From positions 248,001 to 312,000 of the forward strand of contig JACKNO010000001.1 of the NCBI GenBank assembly GCA_024234815.1: a stretch of 64,000 nucleotides of DNA. Reading direction: 5' to 3'. Source of the DNA: Pseudomonadales bacterium (GTDB lineage: Bacteria; Pseudomonadota; Gammaproteobacteria; Pseudomonadales; Halieaceae). A program made the translations under genes and the position numbers. Below the pieces are notes generated by a model. It saw only the letters and a list, made by a program, of their open reading frames with translations, was not told where the DNA came from and ran no database searches. Numbering within the stretch: the stretch's first letter is position 1; every line of letters starts with the position of its first letter. Below are positions 54,628 to 63,589 of the stretch, in pieces.

Positions 54628-55248
54628 TCAGGCCAGGCCGAAGTAACTGGTAAGTGCGCGCAGGATGTTATCTACCGCCACAGAAGCGAGGATCAACCCC
54701 ATCACCCGGCTGACGACACTGGCGCCCGACTCGCCAATGACCCGCAAAATGGGACCGGCCAGCAAAAACAGCACCAGCGTGATAGCCAAAACTGTCAGCA
54801 TGGCAGCGGCGGTGAAAATCTGCTCCTCCACCGAATAGCGGTGATTGTCGGTGAGCATGACCACCGCCAGCATGGCGCCGGGAGACGCCAGGGAGGGTAT
54901 CGCCAGCGGGAATACAGCGAGGTGTCCGGCGTTGCCCTCGATCTGTTTCTTCTCATCCTCGACCTTGCTGTCGCCGAAAATCATCGTCAGTGCAAACAGG
55001 AACAGAACTATCCCGCCAGCGATCTGGAAGGCCTCAAGATGAATGTCCAGAGCCTCCAGCAGGACCTGCCCGGCAACCAGGAATAACAGAAGGATTGCGG
55101 CGGCAATCAGAGTGGCCTTGATGGCGACTCCGTGCCTTTGGCTCACCGACAGGCCGGCAGTCACGGCGATAAATACAGGAATGGAGCCGATCGGGTCGAT
55201 CACGACCCACAGCGAGATAAACTCCCTGACGACAATGTCCCAGTTCAT
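54628..55248 (-). CDS. MarC family integral membrane protein
   Basis: 206 residues, six hydrophobic helices: REFISLWVVIDPIGSIPVFIAVTAG (the family's PIGxxPVF motif), AFQIAGGIVLFLFALTMIFG, HLAVFPLAIPSLASPGAMLAVVM and a C-terminal LILASVAVDNILRAL. UPF0056/MarC proteins are inner-membrane proteins of unknown function once linked, wrongly, to multiple antibiotic resistance. It lies between mmsB and an enoyl-CoA hydratase gene in the same direction, 24 bp after mmsB; functional connection is not evident. Confidence 0.92.
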   Translation of the reverse strand: MNWDIVVREFISLWVVIDPIGSIPVFIAVTAGLSVSQRHGVAIKATLIAAAILLLFLVAGQVLLEALDIHLEAFQIAGGIVLFLFALTMIFGDSKVEDEKKQIEGNAGHLAVFPLAIPSLASPGAMLAVVMLTDNHRYSVEEQIFTAAAMLTVLAITLVLFLLAGPILRVIGESGASVVSRVMGLILASVAVDNILRALTSYFGLA

Positions 55249-55272
55249 TGTTTTGTGCTTACTGCTTTACAC

Positions 55273-56157
55273 TCAGGCTTGCAGCTTCTGCAGGATACTG
55301 GAGAAATCCATCTGGCCATTGCCCGCCTGCTGGTGCTGCAGGTAAAGCTCCCGGGCGAGCTGCCCCATGGGATTGTCAAAATCGGATTGCTGGGCAATCT
55401 CCAGCGCAAGGCCGAGATCCTTAACCATCAGGTCGACCATGAAGCCCGGCTTGTAGCCGTTGCTGGCAGGCGCATTTTCCATTACGCCGGGGTAGGGGTT
55501 GTACACTTCCAGCGACCAGTTGCGGCCGGAGCTGGCCAGCATGATCTCCGATAACACCTTGGGATCGAGCCCGTTGCGGGCACCCATCTCGAGCGCCTCG
55601 CTGGTACCGATCATGTGAATCGCCAGCAACATATTGTTACAACCCTTGGCCACCTGGCCGGCGCCCGCGGGGCCCGCATGGAAAATATTCTTGCCCATAT
55701 CCTTGAGAATCAAGCGGGCCTTCTCAAACGTCGAAGCGCTACCCCCACACATGAACGCCAGGGTGCCAGCGGCAGCGGCAGCCACTCCACCGGATACGGG
55801 GGTGTCCATAAAGCCCACGCCCAGAGCTGCGGCGGCCTCTCCCACCGCGCGCGCGGTGGCGGCGTCGATCGTACTGCAATCGAGCACGGTGACAGACGAA
55901 TCAAGTCGCGCCAGTAAACCGGCATCGCCGAGATACGTCGCGGCAACATGCTTGCCCGCAGGTAACATGGACAACACATATTCAACCCCGGTCGCCGCCT
56001 CGGCGGCCGAGTCAGCGACGGTCGCGCCCGCCGCCTGCAATTGCTGGCAGGCCGCCTCGGACAGATCAAATACAGTGACGGTGTGACCCGCCTTGATGAG
56101 GTTGGTAGCCATGGGCCCGCCCATGTTTCCAAGCCCGATAAAAGCAACCGTTGCCAT
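55273..56157 (-). CDS. mmsB: 3-hydroxyisobutyrate dehydrogenase
   Basis: 294 residues with GGAGCGGG before ATG 56157. Rossmann N-terminus VAFIGLGNMGGPMATNLIKAGH, FDLSEAACQ, substrate motif DTPVSGGVAAAAAGTLAFMCGG, and the catalytic lysine block GAGQVAKGCNNMLLA, all diagnostic for beta-hydroxyacid dehydrogenases of the HIBADH type. It oxidises 3-hydroxyisobutyrate to methylmalonate semialdehyde with NAD in valine degradation. It follows the 3-hydroxyisobutyryl-CoA hydrolase by 24 bp, which makes the assignment firm by context. Confidence 0.93.
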   Translation of the reverse strand: MATVAFIGLGNMGGPMATNLIKAGHTVTVFDLSEAACQQLQAAGATVADSAAEAATGVEYVLSMLPAGKHVAATYLGDAGLLARLDSSVTVLDCSTIDAATARAVGEAAAALGVGFMDTPVSGGVAAAAAGTLAFMCGGSASTFEKARLILKDMGKNIFHAGPAGAGQVAKGCNNMLLAIHMIGTSEALEMGARNGLDPKVLSEIMLASSGRNWSLEVYNPYPGVMENAPASNGYKPGFMVDLMVKDLGLALEIAQQSDFDNPMGQLARELYLQHQQAGNGQMDFSSILQKLQA

Positions 56158-56181
56158 ATTCCCGCTCCGCAGTAATAACCG

Positions 56182-57294
56182 TTACAAATCCGCCAGGGGA
56201 TGTCGCTCCCAGGGCGCTGTGAAAAATGAATCCAGTACATCCGGGGGCACGTCCCGGGTGGATTTGTATCGCCACGCGGGCTTGCGATCCTTGTCGATCA
56301 GCAACGCCCGCACACCCTCCGCAAACTCCGGGTAGCGCATAATGTTGGTGGCCAGCACCAGTTCCGCCAGAAACACTTCGCGCAGTGAGCAAAGCCTGGT
56401 TTCGGTGAGCTGCCGATAAGTCCACATCAGTGCAAGCGGCGAGGCCGTTGCCAGGCTGTCCCGGGCACTCGCCAGCCACGGATCCTGCGTCTGCTGGGAC
56501 AGGATATTCTGAATAATCTCGTGCACATCATCGCCATCGCAAAGGGTGGCAATGGAACCCAGGTGCGGCTCCACCTGGCCGCCCGGGCACTTACCCACGC
56601 TCTGTTCAGTCAGGGGTCGCAGACAGTGCCGGACCAGCGCGTGATTGGTGGCCGCAACCGCGCTCCATTCCTGTCGCCGCAACTGGTCGACCACTTCTTC
56701 CTTGAGCTCGCTGGAGATAAACCGGTCAGCGATGCCGGTGTAGATCGCGTCCGCTGCATTGATAGATGCACCGGTCAGGGCCAGGAATTGCCCCGCCTTG
56801 CCCGGCATGTGATTGAGAAACCAGCTGCCGCCCACATCCGGGAACAGGGCGATATTTACCTCGGGCATGGCAAAGCGGGTTCTTTCGGTTACCACGCGGT
56901 GCGAGCAGCCGGCCATGACACCCAGGCCACCGCCCATGACAATGCCGTGGCCCCAGCAGATAATTGGCTTGGCATAGGTGTGCAGCGTGTAGTCCAGCCG
57001 ATACTCGCGCTGGAAAAAATTCTCGGCGTACTCACAGGGGCCGCCCGGTGTCGCCAGCACGCTGTCATACAGCGCCTGCACATCACCGCCGGCGCAGAAC
57101 GCTTTTTCACCGGAGCCTTCCAGGAAAATCGCGGCGACGGACTCATCGTTGCGCCACAGGTCGAGCTTCGCCTGCAACTGGTCAACCATTTCAAGAGTCA
57201 GGGAATTGAGCGTAGCCGGCACGTTCAGGGTGACCCGCATCAATACGCGGTCGCCACAGGACAGCTCTTCAAAAAGAATGGGGGCAGCTGACAT
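56182..57294 (-). CDS. 3-hydroxyisobutyryl-CoA hydrolase (crotonase family)
   Basis: 370 residues from ATG 57294, 11 bases after the preceding stop. Longer than ordinary enoyl-CoA hydratases, as HIBCH enzymes are. AFCAGGDVQALYDS, PIICWGHGIVMGGGLGVMAGCSHRVVTERTRFAMPEVNIALFPDVGGSWFLNHMPG and a C-terminal ALLIDKDRKPAWRY block are typical of HIBCH. It hydrolyses 3-hydroxyisobutyryl-CoA to free acid and CoA, which prevents build-up of reactive methacrylyl-CoA. Sits between enoyl-CoA hydratase and mmsB, in pathway order. Confidence 0.92.
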   Translation of the reverse strand: MSAAPILFEELSCGDRVLMRVTLNVPATLNSLTLEMVDQLQAKLDLWRNDESVAAIFLEGSGEKAFCAGGDVQALYDSVLATPGGPCEYAENFFQREYRLDYTLHTYAKPIICWGHGIVMGGGLGVMAGCSHRVVTERTRFAMPEVNIALFPDVGGSWFLNHMPGKAGQFLALTGASINAADAIYTGIADRFISSELKEEVVDQLRRQEWSAVAATNHALVRHCLRPLTEQSVGKCPGGQVEPHLGSIATLCDGDDVHEIIQNILSQQTQDPWLASARDSLATASPLALMWTYRQLTETRLCSLREVFLAELVLATNIMRYPEFAEGVRALLIDKDRKPAWRYKSTRDVPPDVLDSFFTAPWERHPLADL

Positions 57295-57305
57295 AGTCGC
57301 GGGTC

Positions 57306-58094
57306 TCAGCCGTTTTTCCACTGGGGTTTGCGCTTTTCGAGGAAAGCGTTGACACCCTCGCGCTGATCCTGCGTGGAGAACAGTTCCACGAACAGGTCGC
57401 GCTCGCCCTCGAGGCCCCTGGCGATGACCGTATCCCGCCCGGTATGGACAAGGCGTTTGCAAAAAGCCACCGAGGTCGGACTCTGCCGGGCCGCCTGCTC
57501 CGCCAGCGCGAGAGCGCGCTCCAGCGCCTCGCCCTTGCCTACCACCTCTTCCACGAGACCAATACGCTCCGCTGTGGCGGCATTGATGCGCTCGCCGCAC
57601 AGTATCATCCGCTTGGCCCAGCCCTCTCCCACCAGCCAGGACAGCCGCTGGGTGCCGCCAGCACACGGCAGCAGGCCTACGCCCGCTTCCGGCAGCGCCA
57701 TCTGGGCCTGCTCCTCGGCGATACGAATGTCGCAGGCCATCGCCACTTCAAGGCCGCCGCCCATGGCAAAACCATTGACCGCCGCAATGGAGACTCCGCG
57801 AAAATCCGCGAGTGTCTCGAAGGCATCACCGAAATATTCAGCCATGGCGCGGGCGGTTTTGGGGTCGCCATCGGCAAACAGCTTGAGGTCGGCCCCGGCT
57901 GAGAAAAATTTCTCGCCCGCGCCGGTAATCACCAGGGCGTAGATTTCCTTGTTCTCATTCAGTTTAGCGACCAGGTCCTTGAGAGCCGGCAGGCTTTCGG
58001 TGTCCCAGGTGTTGGCTCCCGGGTTGTCGATGGTGACGATGGCGGTATGTCCCCGCAGTTCTACCTTCAGCTTTTCCGATGTACTCAAACTCAC
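57306..58094 (-). CDS. Enoyl-CoA hydratase (methacrylyl-CoA hydratase by context)
   Basis: 262 residues starting at GTG 58094 with GGAGG 8 bases upstream, overlapping the acyl-CoA dehydrogenase stop by 4. Crotonase motifs: VTIDNPGANTWD, FFSAGADLKLFADGD, AAVNGFAMGGGLEVAMACDIRIAEE, ALPEAGVGLLPCAGGTQRL (general-acid/base Glu region). It hydrates methacrylyl-CoA to 3-hydroxyisobutyryl-CoA if the operon is for valine; the sequence itself only shows the family. Confidence 0.92.
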   Translation of the reverse strand: MSLSTSEKLKVELRGHTAIVTIDNPGANTWDTESLPALKDLVAKLNENKEIYALVITGAGEKFFSAGADLKLFADGDPKTARAMAEYFGDAFETLADFRGVSIAAVNGFAMGGGLEVAMACDIRIAEEQAQMALPEAGVGLLPCAGGTQRLSWLVGEGWAKRMILCGERINAATAERIGLVEEVVGKGEALERALALAEQAARQSPTSVAFCKRLVHTGRDTVIARGLEGERDLFVELFSTQDQREGVNAFLEKRKPQWKNG

Positions 58095-59251
58095 TTGATA
58101 ACCTCCAATGCGCCTTCCATTAACATTCTGCGGGATACGATCACCCGCATGATCTCGTTGGTACCCTCAAGAATCTGGTGCACCCGGGTATCGCGCACAT
58201 GTCGCTCCATCGGGTATTCCTTGATGTAACCGTAACCGCCAAATAGCTGCAGGGCATCATTACAGATATTGAATCCCGCATCCGTGGCAAAGCGCTTGGC
58301 CATGGCGCAGTAAGTGGATGCCTGGGAATCCCCCATGTCCAGTTTGCTGGCCGCAAGCCGTACCATCTGCCGCGCCGCAACCAGTTCGGTCAGCATGTCC
58401 GCCAGCTTGAACTGGGTCGCCTGAAAATCGGCGATCGCCGTGTCGAACTGCCTGCGCTCCTGCACATAGGCAGTGGCTTCCTCCAGTGCCTGCTGGGCGG
58501 TGCCGACACTGCAGGTCGCGATATTTATCCGGCCGCCGTCCAGCCCTTCCATGGCGATGGCGAAACCCTGACCCTCTTCGCCCAGGCGGTTAGCCACGGG
58601 GACACGCACGTTGTCAAAGCTGATCATGCGCGTAGGCTGGGCGTTCCAGCCCATCTTTTCCTCTTTCTTGCCGTAGGTAATACCGTCTGCGTCCGCCGGT
58701 ATCAGCAGCGCCGAGATGCCCTTGGGTCCGGGCCCGCCGGTTCGCAACATCACCACCAGTACATCGGTGGCGCCCGCACCGGAAATGAAGACCTTGCTGC
58801 CATTGACCAGGTAGTCGTCACCATCGCGGGTGGCGGTGGTGCGCAGGGACGCGGCATCGGAACCCGCACCGGGCTCGGTCAGGCAATAGGAGGCGAGTTT
58901 GCTGCCGGCAACCAGGTCCGGACACCAGGCCTCGACAGCCCCGGCGCCACAGTACTTGCCGATCATACTGGTCGCCATATTGTGAATGGTGAGGAATGCC
59001 GCGGTAGCTGTGCAGCCCTTGGCGAGTTCCTCCACGATCAGGCTGGCATCCAGCCTGCCCATGCCAAGGCCACCGGCGGACTCGGGGGTATACATTCCCA
59101 TGAAGCCCAGTTCACCTGCCTCGCGCAGTACCTCCCGCGGGAAAATCGACTCCGCGTCCCACCTGGCTGCGTGGGGCGCCATGGCACCCTCGGCAAAGGC
59201 CCGCGCACTTGCCACAAATGCGCGCTGGTCATCGTTGAGGGAAAAATCCAT
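58091..59251 (-). CDS. Acyl-CoA dehydrogenase (isobutyryl-CoA dehydrogenase by context)
   Basis: 386 residues with CAGGAG before ATG. Three-domain ACAD fold: N-terminal helices (DFSLNDDQRAFVASARAFA), CLTEPGAGSDAASLRTTA FAD/substrate motif, and the C-terminal domain with LFGGYGYIKEYPMERHVRDTRVHQILEGTNEIMRVIVSR. The catalytic Glu is that of EGTNEI. FAD electrons go to ETF. It oxidises a short branched acyl-CoA to its 2-enoyl form; the neighbouring hydratase, HIBCH and mmsB make isobutyryl-CoA the likely substrate. Confidence 0.93.
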   Translation of the reverse strand: MDFSLNDDQRAFVASARAFAEGAMAPHAARWDAESIFPREVLREAGELGFMGMYTPESAGGLGMGRLDASLIVEELAKGCTATAAFLTIHNMATSMIGKYCGAGAVEAWCPDLVAGSKLASYCLTEPGAGSDAASLRTTATRDGDDYLVNGSKVFISGAGATDVLVVMLRTGGPGPKGISALLIPADADGITYGKKEEKMGWNAQPTRMISFDNVRVPVANRLGEEGQGFAIAMEGLDGGRINIATCSVGTAQQALEEATAYVQERRQFDTAIADFQATQFKLADMLTELVAARQMVRLAASKLDMGDSQASTYCAMAKRFATDAGFNICNDALQLFGGYGYIKEYPMERHVRDTRVHQILEGTNEIMRVIVSRRMLMEGALEVIK

Positions 59252-59285
59252 GTACTGCTCCTGCGTTAGCGCCAGCCGCGATGGC

Positions 59286-60695
59286 CTAGAATTTTCCCAT
59301 GACCTTGCCGAACAGTTCCTCGTCCGGCGGAATTACCTTGGTCACCGCCAGTGGCCTGGATACCCAGGTCTCGTTAATCAGGTCCCGCCAGGTGATATTG
59401 TGGTTGATGCTGTTGCCGCCCCAGGAGCCACAGCCCAGGGAGAAGGTCTGGCGCATGCCGTTCCACAGGTTGCCGCTGTTGGAGGCGGACTGCGGCTGAT
59501 TGACCATGACCCGCGAAGTGCGGGTGCCCATGGCGAGCTTCATGATATTTTCGTCATTGTAGGAGTAGATGCCGCAGCTGTGACCCTGACCCTGGTAAGC
59601 CTGGATCCGGTTGGTGAGTTCGATAGCCTCGTCGATGTCCTTCACCTTGTACAGTGCCATCGTCACCGTCAGCTTTTCCCCGGAGAAAGGGTAGTCCGGA
59701 CCGGCGCCGGTCTCGGGCACGATCAGGAACTGCTTGCCTTCCGGCAGGTCTATGCCGGCCTTGCCGGTGATGGTCAGGGCATGCTGGGCGACGATTTTGG
59801 GGTTCAGGTGACCATCCTCCCACAACACGGCCTGCAGCTTCTTCTTGTTCTCGCCCTCGATCACAAAACCGCCTTCGCGCTTCAGTTTCTCAAGCATTTC
59901 ATCGTACACGGACTCGAATACCAGCACGGAATTGTCCGAGGAACAGGATGCCGCGAGATCCAGTACCTTGGAGGTACGGATTTTTTCCGCCGCTTCATCG
60001 AGGTTCGCGCTATCGTCCACGGTGATTACCGCATTGCCCACGCCCACGCCGAGGGCGGGAGTGCCCGAGGAATAGGCCGCGCTCACCATGGCCTCGCCAC
60101 CGGTAGCCAGGATACGGTCGCACTTGCGCATTAATTCATTGGTCTTTTCCAGGGAGGGCACATCGATGCTCTGCACAAGATCCGCCGGTGCGCCCATGGC
60201 CACGATGGCCTCGCGCATGTAGTCGCAGATCATTTTGTTGGTGAGCTTGGCCCGCGGGTGCGGCGCGATAATGATAGCGTTGCGGCCTTTTACCGCTGAT
60301 ATCGCCTTGATGACCGGAGTCGCTTCCGGATTTGTCGAGGGCGACAGGGCCCCAATGACGCCTACCGGCTTCGCGATTTTGACGATATTGCGAACCGGAT
60401 CTTCTTCTATGACACCTACTGATTTGTCATTGATGATATCCACCAGGGTAGCCCTGGTTTTGCGATGGATCTTGAGGTACTTGCCCGCGTAATTCCCCAA
60501 CTGGGTTTCATCCACTGTGAACTGCGCGATCTTCTCCGACACATCCTCGCGCGCGACTGCCCACACCATGGCGGTAATCAGTTCGTCCACCTGCTCCTGG
60601 CTATAGTCCGCAATCTGCGCCTGGGCCGCGCGTGCGCGGGCCATCATGGCGTCTATTTCCTCGCGCGCTGCCAATATTTCCGGGCTCTGTTCCAT
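59286..60695 (-). CDS. CoA-acylating aldehyde dehydrogenase (EutE/SauS-like)
   Basis: 469 residues with CAGGAG before ATG 60695. ALDH fold of the acylating kind: PVGVIGALSPSTNPEATPVIKAISAVKGRNAIIIAPHPRAK, GVGVGNAVITVDDSANLDEAAEKI, active Cys in LAASCSSDNSVLVFESVYDEML, and the C-terminal GTRTSRVMVNQPQSASNSGNLWNGM. It resembles acetaldehyde/sulfoacetaldehyde dehydrogenases (acylating), not the longer methylmalonate-semialdehyde dehydrogenase MmsA usual at this position. It converts an aldehyde, NAD(P) and CoA to acyl-CoA. First gene of the valine-type operon; it may substitute for MmsA or bring in an external aldehyde. Confidence 0.86.
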   Translation of the reverse strand: MEQSPEILAAREEIDAMMARARAAQAQIADYSQEQVDELITAMVWAVAREDVSEKIAQFTVDETQLGNYAGKYLKIHRKTRATLVDIINDKSVGVIEEDPVRNIVKIAKPVGVIGALSPSTNPEATPVIKAISAVKGRNAIIIAPHPRAKLTNKMICDYMREAIVAMGAPADLVQSIDVPSLEKTNELMRKCDRILATGGEAMVSAAYSSGTPALGVGVGNAVITVDDSANLDEAAEKIRTSKVLDLAASCSSDNSVLVFESVYDEMLEKLKREGGFVIEGENKKKLQAVLWEDGHLNPKIVAQHALTITGKAGIDLPEGKQFLIVPETGAGPDYPFSGEKLTVTMALYKVKDIDEAIELTNRIQAYQGQGHSCGIYSYNDENIMKLAMGTRTSRVMVNQPQSASNSGNLWNGMRQTFSLGCGSWGGNSINHNITWRDLINETWVSRPLAVTKVIPPDEELFGKVMGKF

Positions 60696-60887
60696 GGTCG
60701 TCTGCTCCTGTAGCGTAATCCCGCGTCCGCTTCGGTGACACGGATACCGTTGTAGGTTAGCTGATCAAAATCAGTGCGCCAGCTTAACCCAGCGGCAGGC
60801 CTGTTCAAAGGGAGGAAATTGCGCATATCATGGACTATATTGCTATTTTTTGTCGACATTTGCCCGCACGGGTACCAGGGGGCGGAC

Positions 60888-61772
60888 ATGAGCACACCTT
60901 CCAAATGGCCACTGCCTGCCGACGGCATACGCTTTCTTACACCCGTGTTTATGCTCAACAAAATGGCCAGACACCCCCTCACACGCGAGTGTTACCCCGC
61001 AGCCATGGGTTACTACCCGACAGCCAGGTCCCACCGCATGGTACGGCGGCGGCACGACAACAACCTGTTGATTTATTGCGTAGATGGCCTGGGTCACGCA
61101 CGCACTGACCAATGGGCCGGCCAGGTTGGCGCCGGTGATCTGCTTTTGCTGCCCCAGGGTGTAGCGCACGAGTATTATGCCGATCCGGATCAGCCCTGGA
61201 ACATCTACTGGATTCATTTTCAGGGAAGCGGCACGGCGGTGTTCAACCAGTACCTTGGTTACAGTGAGACAGGCAGCCCCGTGACGCAGGTGGGCGTGTC
61301 ACCCAGGCTGACGGCCCAGTTCATGGGCTTGCTCGACGTGCATCAGACCGGCTACAACATCCGGGCGTTCATCAACGCCGCCAACCAGCTGCGCCATCTG
61401 CTCACCCAGCTGGCGCTGGAGATTCGAAGTGCGCAGGCCATCAGCCAGCGCAACTTCGACCTGGCCGCCGTGCAGGGCTTTATGCTGGATAACCTGTCAC
61501 AGCAACTCAGCCTGGACACGCTGGCCAGGGCCGCCAATCTGTCCAGGTATCACTTCTCCACAAAGTACAAGTCACTGACCGGCTACTCACCCATCAGGCA
61601 TTTTCTCAATATGAAAATGGAGCACGCCTGTCACCTGCTCGACAGCGGTGAGACCAGCGTAAAAGGTGTCGCTGCCGCACTGGGATATGACGACCCGCTG
61701 TACTTCTCCAGGCTATTCAACAAGACCGTGGGCATGTCGCCGAGGTCCTACCGCAACTCTGTCAGGAAATAG
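60888..61772 (+). CDS. AraC family regulator (MmsR-like)
   Basis: 294 residues from ATG 60888, preceded by AGGGGGCGG. N-terminal cupin-like sensor (YYPTARSHRMVRRRHDNNLLIYCVDGLG, GDLLLLPQGVAHEYYADPDQPWNIYWIHFQG) and C-terminal double HTH: LDTLARAANLSRYHFSTKYKSLTGYSPIRHFLNMKMEHACHLLDSGETSVKGVAAALGYDDPLYFSRLFNKTVGMSPRSYR. It is divergent from the acylating ALDH-led operon, which is how MmsR sits relative to mmsAB in Pseudomonas. It probably activates this operon in response to a branched-chain catabolite. Ends with an 11-base overlap with the convergent LysR gene. Confidence 0.9.
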   Translation: MSTPSKWPLPADGIRFLTPVFMLNKMARHPLTRECYPAAMGYYPTARSHRMVRRRHDNNLLIYCVDGLGHARTDQWAGQVGAGDLLLLPQGVAHEYYADPDQPWNIYWIHFQGSGTAVFNQYLGYSETGSPVTQVGVSPRLTAQFMGLLDVHQTGYNIRAFINAANQLRHLLTQLALEIRSAQAISQRNFDLAAVQGFMLDNLSQQLSLDTLARAANLSRYHFSTKYKSLTGYSPIRHFLNMKMEHACHLLDSGETSVKGVAAALGYDDPLYFSRLFNKTVGMSPRSYRNSVRK

Positions 61773-62763
61773 CGACCACGTCCGCCGACAACGGACCCGC
61801 CCGCTCGACCGTTTCGCCCGGAACACTGAGATGCTTCATTAGCAGGGAGCGCATCCACTGATGCGGTGCGCTGCGGGACGTGCGGGTATGGCGCATCAGT
61901 GACATTTTGCCGCGATGGCCGCTCTGGGAATTGCGAATCATGCGCTGCAGTTCCGCAGGGATGTCATGGCCCGTGATGCGCTCCCGATAAAGGCCGCCCG
62001 CCTCAAAGCTCGCATTGGCCACCAGCAGGGAATCGGTGCGACAGAGCACGCCCACCGCGGCTGCAAACTGCGTCGTTTCAAGCGAGATTGTGCGGTGCAC
62101 CCCGTACTGCCCCAGCACATCGTCCACCATGCTGGTGTTCTCCCGGGTCAGGCCCGGCAGATACAGACGCAGGTGTGGATAGGCGAGAAAATCCTGCAGG
62201 CTCATCTCCTTCTGCTCCAGGGGATGCCCTGTACGCATATAGCAGCGTGGAGCGATTGTCGCTATCGGTTCGGCGAGAATGTCCCGCTCCGTATCAAGGG
62301 CGACAAAAGCGGCGAAATCAGCCTCGCCTTTCTTCAGCTGCTCCTGGTAATTCGGCGCCACTTCAGCTGTCAGGATCTGTACGCCCGGCGCCGCCTCGCT
62401 CAGCTCAGCCATCAGTCCCGGCAACAGGGCTTCGCTCAGAATCGGCGGCAGCAACAGCTTGAAACAGCCGGTAAAGGTAACGGGATCAAAGCCGTCATTT
62501 CCCAGTACCTGATCCACTTTCTCGAGGAGGGAGGGCAGTTCCCTCGCCAGTTCTTCTGCGCGGGGCGTGGGCACCAGCCCATGCGCCGAGCGGGTGAACA
62601 ATTCATCCTCAAAGGCGTCTCGCAATTTTTGCAGTGTTTTACTGAGGGCCGGTTGCGAAACGGATAAACGCTCCGACGCCCTGGTCACATTGCGCTCTTC
62701 CAGTAGGATCTGCAGAGCGACCAGCAAATTCAGGTCGGTGCGAATCAGTTTTCGAGAAATCAT
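61762..62763 (-). CDS. LysR-family transcriptional regulator (second)
   Basis: 333 residues with GGGGAC before the ATG. HTH: TDLNLLVALQILLEERNVTRASERLSVSQPALSKTLQKLRDAFEDELFTRSAHGL; effector domain from ~residue 95. The block FTRSAHGLVPTPRAEEL is typical of NodD/NahR-like LysRs for aromatic or acidic effectors. The C-terminus has an extra ~35-residue basic/Ser-rich tail. It is divergent from the DUF4136 lipoprotein gene; a 15 bp palindrome with T-N11-A lies 17 bases upstream of its start. Target unknown; it is not part of the MmsR-controlled genes. Confidence 0.88.
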   Translation of the reverse strand: MISRKLIRTDLNLLVALQILLEERNVTRASERLSVSQPALSKTLQKLRDAFEDELFTRSAHGLVPTPRAEELARELPSLLEKVDQVLGNDGFDPVTFTGCFKLLLPPILSEALLPGLMAELSEAAPGVQILTAEVAPNYQEQLKKGEADFAAFVALDTERDILAEPIATIAPRCYMRTGHPLEQKEMSLQDFLAYPHLRLYLPGLTRENTSMVDDVLGQYGVHRTISLETTQFAAAVGVLCRTDSLLVANASFEAGGLYRERITGHDIPAELQRMIRNSQSGHRGKMSLMRHTRTSRSAPHQWMRSLLMKHLSVPGETVERAGPLSADVVAIS

Positions 62764-62779
62764 GAAAGTCCCCAGAGAA

Positions 62780-62794
62780 ATAACTTATAGTTAT
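62780..62794. promoter_or_regulatory. Candidate LysR operator (ATAACT-TAT-AGTTAT)
   Basis: A perfect 6+6 inverted repeat, ATAACTTATAGTTAT, with T62781 and A62793 in T-N11-A spacing. It lies 17 bases upstream of the LysR start, in the 224 bp divergent gap before the DUF4136 gene. Binding is inferred from spacing and position. Confidence 0.5.
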
Positions 62795-62987
62795 GAGCCT
62801 GATCTTAGCAAAGTGACCCTGGGAAATCACCCGGATAGACCCAGATAAATCGCCTGTTTACGGCGTGGAATCGGGGCGCCGCCCGCAACCAATTGGGTAG
62901 CTGGGTATTGCAGAGACTGCTACCATGGCGCGGCGGTACGCCGGACACGATGAGGCGCGCCCTGCACAATATACCCAGAGGATTATC

Positions 62988-63566
62988 ATGCGCTTCATCA
63001 CTTTACTGGTACCCATTCTGCTCGCGATTGCGATAGCCGCATGCAGCGGGATTGAAACCCGGCCCGCACCGATCGACACCTTCGCGGCTGGCGACTACAA
63101 GTATTACAAGTGGCGCAGCGACCCACTGCCCAATCCGGACAACTCCAAGGACCCCATGTATGTTATGGATCCTATCCTGCGCAATGCGGTCGATGCCGAG
63201 CTCGCTGAAAAGGGCTATGTGCTGGACCCGGGGCGCGCCCAGTTTACCGTTGATTATATCTTTGCCACCGGGCTGCGCATGGGTGAGCTCAGCTCTGAAG
63301 CCTCAAATATCACGCCCTATCCATCGGTAAATCCCAACCGGCAGATCAACCAGGCCGTGGTGGATAACGCCTACGCACTGGGCGGCGTCAAGGAAACCGC
63401 TAATATCGCCCTGCAGTTCAATGACAGTGTCACCCGCAAAGAGGTGTGGCATGTCATCATCACCAAAATCGTTGAGAACGTGAACAAGGTGGACAAAACA
63501 GAATTGCGCAGCAGCCTGAAAAAGGGCGTCAAAGACGCCTTGAGCAATCTACCACCAGCTGATTGA
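62988..63566 (+). CDS. DUF4136 domain lipoprotein
   Basis: 192 residues from ATG 62988; GAGGA 7 bases upstream. Lipobox IAAC (Cys19) in MRFITLLVPILLAIAIAACSG, so it is a lipid-anchored envelope protein. The rest is DUF4136-like: TFAAGDYKYYKWRSDPLPN, DPILRNAVDAELAEKGYVLDPGRAQFTVDYIFATG, and KEVWHVIITKIVENVNK. Function is unknown; related proteins occur with envelope stress and transport genes. It is divergent from the LysR gene, which might control it. Confidence 0.85.
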   Translation: MRFITLLVPILLAIAIAACSGIETRPAPIDTFAAGDYKYYKWRSDPLPNPDNSKDPMYVMDPILRNAVDAELAEKGYVLDPGRAQFTVDYIFATGLRMGELSSEASNITPYPSVNPNRQINQAVVDNAYALGGVKETANIALQFNDSVTRKEVWHVIITKIVENVNKVDKTELRSSLKKGVKDALSNLPPAD

Positions 63567-63589
63567 GCGCGCCTGCAGCGGCGCCCGAC

